From contig PUMT01000191.1 in the NCBI GenBank assembly GCA_003551495.1, positions 1-50,790 on the forward strand: DNA of 50,790 nucleotides, written 5' to 3'. The translations under genes and the position numbers were made by a program. This document shows, piece by piece, positions 47,679 through 50,790 of this stretch. How positions within the stretch are numbered: the first letter of the stretch is position 1; each line of letters starts with the position of its first letter. This DNA comes from Bacteroidota bacterium (GTDB lineage Bacteria; Bacteroidota; Bacteroidia; Bacteroidales; PUMT01). Below the pieces are notes generated by a model. The model was given only the letters and a program-made list of their open reading frames with translations. It had not been told where the DNA came from and searched no databases.

Positions 47679-48335
47679 TTACCAGTAAACAGGACAATCA
47701 CCTTTCCTTTCAAAAGGTTTAATTGTGATGAAAAAACCTGCCAAAGATACCCAATCATTATTATGAATCAAAGAAGGATCGTTTTTTTGACCAAAATTTA
47801 TAACTCCGTCAATTTTATCTGAAAATGTTTTTTTTAGCAGCCATTCGGCGCCGATTGTTACTTTTTTGGATATCCCGTATTTCAGACCGCCTCCGAAAGG
47901 GATACTGAGATAACTGTCAGATACCCCTGACCCGGAAATAAAAATATAAGATAAACCGCCTGCAATAAAGGGACTGAATCCTTTTTTGAAGATGGTTGTT
48001 TCAAAAGGAAGGAAATTGAACTCCATTAAGAGTGTTAAGTCCATGAAATCGGATTCAAAAGATGCTCCCCTGTGTTGCTGGAAATAGTTGTCAAAATCTC
48101 TGTCAGATGCATAAAGCCGGCCGAAATTTATACTTGTCCGTACCGAATAGTGATTGTCAAGGTTGTATTTTATCAAAGCCCCAAGGGAAGGGGATACTGA
48201 ATAAAAATGCCTTGACGGATTGATGTCTCCAAGGTAATAGGATGTTCCTGTAAAGCCCCCGAACTCTATGCCTTCCTGTGCACTGACATTTACAGAAAAG
48301 ATGATTATGAGAAATGCTGTAATTGTTGTTTTCAT
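47679..48335 (-). CDS. Small outer-membrane beta-barrel protein (DUF6089-like)
   Basis: The 218-residue product has a signal peptide (ending VNVSAQ) and alternating hydrophobic strands typical of an 8-10-strand barrel (EFGGFTGTSYYLGDINPS, then GGLSYIFISGSG and IPFGGGLKYGISKKVTIGAE). It ends CPVYW, an aromatic C-terminus. I recognise it as the type of protein (DUF6089) encoded beside uppS and bamA in many Bacteroidetes. Its exact function is unknown; position suggests a link to outer-membrane assembly. Confidence 0.8.
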   Translation of the reverse strand: MKTTITAFLIIIFSVNVSAQEGIEFGGFTGTSYYLGDINPSRHFYSVSPSLGALIKYNLDNHYSVRTSINFGRLYASDRDFDNYFQQHRGASFESDFMDLTLLMEFNFLPFETTIFKKGFSPFIAGGLSYIFISGSGVSDSYLSIPFGGGLKYGISKKVTIGAEWLLKKTFSDKIDGVINFGQKNDPSLIHNNDWVSLAGFFITIKPFERKGDCPVYW

Positions 48336-48357
48336 TTAAAATAAAGCTGTTCCGGTT

Positions 48358-49098
48358 TTATTGTCTGAAGGGGAATTCGTTGAACCTGTAAATTAGATTA
48401 ATTGTAGTAATGTAATAAATATCATTATGCTTCGAAAAATTTGATGTAAAACCGTCTATATAATCGCTTGTAGTATAGCGCCCCCCTATCTCTATCCCGA
48501 GATCGGTTTCGTAGCTTATTCCTAACCTGAGACCGATCCCGGCAGGTATAACAAGTGCTGCATTTCCGTGTTCAATATTGCTTGTTTCCCGCCTTTCTTT
48601 CAAAGCTTCATTGGGCATAACATGGAAGAAAATTCCCCCGAACCCGCCAAAAGCGTAGGCCGACAGGGTTGAATAGCTTGCAATACGCCCCCTCCGATCG
48701 GTTCTCCTTGTCCTGAAGGGATAATCCTTCAAAAAAGAGAATTCTATTCTTGTGGAGGGTTCAAAAAAGAGGGTGTTGAAAGTGTAACCCCTTGCTTCGT
48801 TGCGGCCGCCTTCGTCATCACCGCTGAGCCACCCAAGTGTTATTGCTGTGTTCAGCGAAAAAAAGTAATGGAAATTGTATCTCAGTCCTGCATTAATTGA
48901 AGGACGTGTCTGAAAAAGTTCAAAATCCTTCAATCCGTAAAGGTTGTCTTCATCTGAGGTTCCTCCAATATCTCCAAAATAATTTGAAAATCCCATTCCG
49001 CCATAAACTTCATAAGGAGTAGAACGCCACGGCTGAGACCAGGCAAAAAGTGCCGAAACTGCAAACAGGGAGATAAACAGCAAAGACTTTTTAAACAT
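48358..49098 (-). CDS. Outer-membrane beta-barrel protein (DUF6089-like), first of a tandem pair
   Basis: The 246-residue product has a signal peptide (MFKKSLLFISLFAVSALFAW, then SQ) and a beta-barrel pattern (YEVYGGMGFSNYFGDIGGTS, then PAGIGLRLGISYETDLGIEI and YITTINLIYRFNEFPFRQ). The YFGDIGG region is similar to YYLGDIN of its neighbour, so the two may be distant paralogues. It begins the minus-strand envelope operon and lies 22 bases upstream of the second barrel gene. Confidence 0.8.
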   Translation of the reverse strand: MFKKSLLFISLFAVSALFAWSQPWRSTPYEVYGGMGFSNYFGDIGGTSDEDNLYGLKDFELFQTRPSINAGLRYNFHYFFSLNTAITLGWLSGDDEGGRNEARGYTFNTLFFEPSTRIEFSFLKDYPFRTRRTDRRGRIASYSTLSAYAFGGFGGIFFHVMPNEALKERRETSNIEHGNAALVIPAGIGLRLGISYETDLGIEIGGRYTTSDYIDGFTSNFSKHNDIYYITTINLIYRFNEFPFRQ

Positions 49099-49289
49099 TG
49101 CAAATAATTTTTCCAGGTGTTAATTATTATTTCTACGAAAAAATCATACAGACGTTCGGAAAAAAGTAAATAAAATACAAAACCACCTCATTTTTTAAGT
49201 CAACTTTAACAGTTTTTTTAGCTTTGGTAAGTTATAAAATTATTCTAAATCAGGATATTTATTAACAGCACTTTTTTACTTACGGGAAA

Positions 49290-50168
49290 TCAGTTGCGCT
49301 TGTCAACACCCCACATCAGCTTGTTTCTGAGGGTGCTGTAAAAATTCTGGTAATTGAGGTTTACAAGTTTGATTGAAAATGGCGCTTTCTGAAGTTTAAT
49401 TTTCATCCGGTTTTCTATCCTGGCAGTATAAAAGTCCATTGAAAGCAGGAATTCATTGTAACGGAAATCCACCTCCAGCGTAATCTCATTGTTGTCAGGT
49501 ATTACAAGCGGCCTTACTGTCAGATTATGCGGAGCAATAGGTGAAATGATAAAAACACCTGAATCAGGAGTTATTATGGGGCCTCCGGCACTGAGAGAGT
49601 AGGCGGTTGATCCTGTTGGAGTTGATATAATTAATCCGTCTGCCCAGTAAGAGTTCAGAAAATCGCCATTCAGGTAGGCATGAATAGTTATCATTTTGGA
49701 ATCTTTCTTCTGAATGGTGATCTCATTCAGACCATAACTGAAGCTTCCGAAAATGTTTTCCGGGTAAGCAATTTTTATAAGGCTCCTTTCCTCAAGAGTG
49801 TAATCGCCTTTCAATATACAATCTATTGCCTGGTTAATTTCTTCTTTTGCAATACTTGACAGGAATCCGAGCTTACCGCTGTTAATCCCTATAATTGGAA
49901 TCCCGGAATCTCTTACAAGTGAAATGCTTTCCAGAATGGTTCCGTCGCCCCCTATGGACAGTACAAAGTCGGTTTTTTCATCAAAATCCTCAAATCCGGA
50001 AAAAGTTTTACCGGGCACCTGATCGATACCAGTATTTGTTTTTAGGAAATTGCTGAAAGGACTGAATACTGAAACTTCCACATTGTTATCTGTTAATCTC
50101 TGGAGCAGCTCCCTGACATTATCTGAAAAATCGGTTGAGAAACTTCTGCCGTATACTGCGATCTTCAT
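49290..50168 (-). CDS. nadK: NAD kinase
   Basis: NadK phosphorylates NAD to NADP. The 292-residue product has the family GGDGT motif at 73-77 (SIGGDGTILES), the NE motif in YGLNEITIQKK, and STPTGSTAYSLSAGGPI with the conserved glycine-rich loop. It lies 40 bases downstream of the CBS-domain gene. A 191-base AT-rich spacer without a recognised promoter separates it from the barrel genes. Confidence 0.96.
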   Translation of the reverse strand: MKIAVYGRSFSTDFSDNVRELLQRLTDNNVEVSVFSPFSNFLKTNTGIDQVPGKTFSGFEDFDEKTDFVLSIGGDGTILESISLVRDSGIPIIGINSGKLGFLSSIAKEEINQAIDCILKGDYTLEERSLIKIAYPENIFGSFSYGLNEITIQKKDSKMITIHAYLNGDFLNSYWADGLIISTPTGSTAYSLSAGGPIITPDSGVFIISPIAPHNLTVRPLVIPDNNEITLEVDFRYNEFLLSMDFYTARIENRMKIKLQKAPFSIKLVNLNYQNFYSTLRNKLMWGVDKRN

Positions 50169-50208
50169 ATTGCGTTTTTATTGTTTTGCCGCAGGCGCTT
50201 TATGAATT

Positions 50209-50790
50209 TCAGACATTCAGGTAGCGCATAAACTGCTCATAACGGTTTTTGTAAAAATTTTCAAGCTCTTCATCTTCCATGAAAGAAGCCTTGATATTGT
50301 AGTCATACCTTATAAGGGTTTGTATTACAGGGGCCAGGTCGTTTCTGTTTACCTTAATGGTCACATCCATTTTGGTCGAATCTTCACTGGATGAAACATA
50401 TATGCTCAAAATTCTGGCATCGTTACTTTCAACGATCTGTGCAATCTGACTGAGATAATAATCGCTTTGGTTGATCTCAAGCACAAGAATGCCCCCGGGG
50501 TTTTTCAGGGCTAACAGTTCTGCTGCATATTGAAGCAGGTCACTTTGAGTTATCAGTCCGATATAATGCCTGTTCTCATCAAGTACAGGAATAACCGAAA
50601 GACTCAGCCTGGATGCTATTTCAACAACTTCATAAATATGCTGGCCTTTGTAAACAAAAGGACTGAAAAGGGAAAGCCTGTGATTACCTATCGGCTCGTC
50701 CATCATGTTGAGATCATATATATCGGTGTCAGAAATAAGGCCCAGGAACTCAACATTGTTTACTATCGGCAGGTGGGACACCCTGAACGT
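50209..50790 (-). CDS. CBS-domain protein, 5' end cut by right window edge
   Basis: About 193 codons are visible. The frame continues off the window (TFRVSHLPIVNNVEFLGLIS), so the GTG near 50781 is not the start. Two CBS repeats are seen: the end of the first (HLPIVNN...LGLISDTDIYDL) and a second one (SRLSLSVIPVLDENRHYIGL, then ITQSDLLQYAAELLA). A C-terminal alpha/beta region (VLEINQSDYYLSQIAQIVES) resembles an ACT-like domain. CBS pairs bind adenosyl nucleotides and often act as energy sensors. The ligand and target are unknown. Confidence 0.88.
   Translation of the reverse strand, partial: TFRVSHLPIVNNVEFLGLISDTDIYDLNMMDEPIGNHRLSLFSPFVYKGQHIYEVVEIASRLSLSVIPVLDENRHYIGLITQSDLLQYAAELLALKNPGGILVLEINQSDYYLSQIAQIVESNDARILSIYVSSSEDSTKMDVTIKVNRNDLAPVIQTLIRYDYNIKASFMEDEELENFYKNRYEQFMRYLNV

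Noticed and set aside
50209-50781. GTG at 50781 as start of the CBS protein
   Set aside because: The reading frame and the conserved CBS sequence continue upstream to the window edge.

Overview
The window is a piece of a Bacteroidota (Bacteroidetes) chromosome, most likely a Bacteroidales/Marinilabiliales-type anaerobe. The evidence is the gene order secY-map-infA-rpmJ-rpsM-rpsK-rpsD-rpoA-rplQ-eno, promoters of the TTTG / TAnnTTTG type, start codons that mostly lack a Shine-Dalgarno sequence, the cluster CBS protein - nadK - two small barrels - uppS - bamA - two Skp/OmpH - murI, and a two-subunit 2-oxoacid:ferredoxin oxidoreductase. No rRNA, tRNA, CRISPR array, phage or insertion sequence was seen. 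It reads as core chromosome with a few unusual genes.

Left edge to 21.9 kb: a truncated EF-G paralogue on the minus strand diverges from a single plus-strand block of 34 genes. The block joins the str (rpsL, rpsG, fusA), S10, spc and alpha ribosomal operons and ends with enolase and a clear intrinsic terminator (21902-21933). It encodes 29 ribosomal proteins, EF-G, SecY, methionine aminopeptidase, IF-1 and RNA polymerase alpha. Several ribosomal proteins are zinc-free forms. L17 carries a 160-residue charged tail with a 42-bp tandem repeat.

22.0-34.9 kb: a mixed region. A membrane-anchored SpoIIE-type phosphatase overlaps tail to tail with a hybrid histidine kinase whose ATP-binding domain looks degraded. 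Then come hisS with histidine ammonia-lyase, a three-gene ECF sigma / anti-sigma / periplasmic sensor operon with a candidate self-regulated promoter, a transketolase of an unusual subtype, the GTPase YchF, and a PafA-like alkaline phosphatase homologue that has lost most of its metal ligands.

34.9-43.1 kb: a 1030-residue exported protein joins an HExxH peptidase domain, a TolB-like propeller and an Omp85-like outer-membrane barrel. A structured 430-bp spacer, korB-korA, an AT-rich regulatory spacer, a gamma-class carbonic anhydrase homologue and glutamate racemase follow.

43.1-50.8 kb: an envelope-biogenesis operon on the minus strand runs from two small outer-membrane barrels through undecaprenyl diphosphate synthase and BamA to two Skp/OmpH chaperones. 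It ends at a strong terminator (43147-43181). NAD kinase and an edge-truncated CBS-domain protein lie upstream.

The best candidates for something undescribed are the peptidase-propeller-Omp85 fusion, the pseudo-alkaline-phosphatase beside it, and the phosphatase / degraded-kinase pair.
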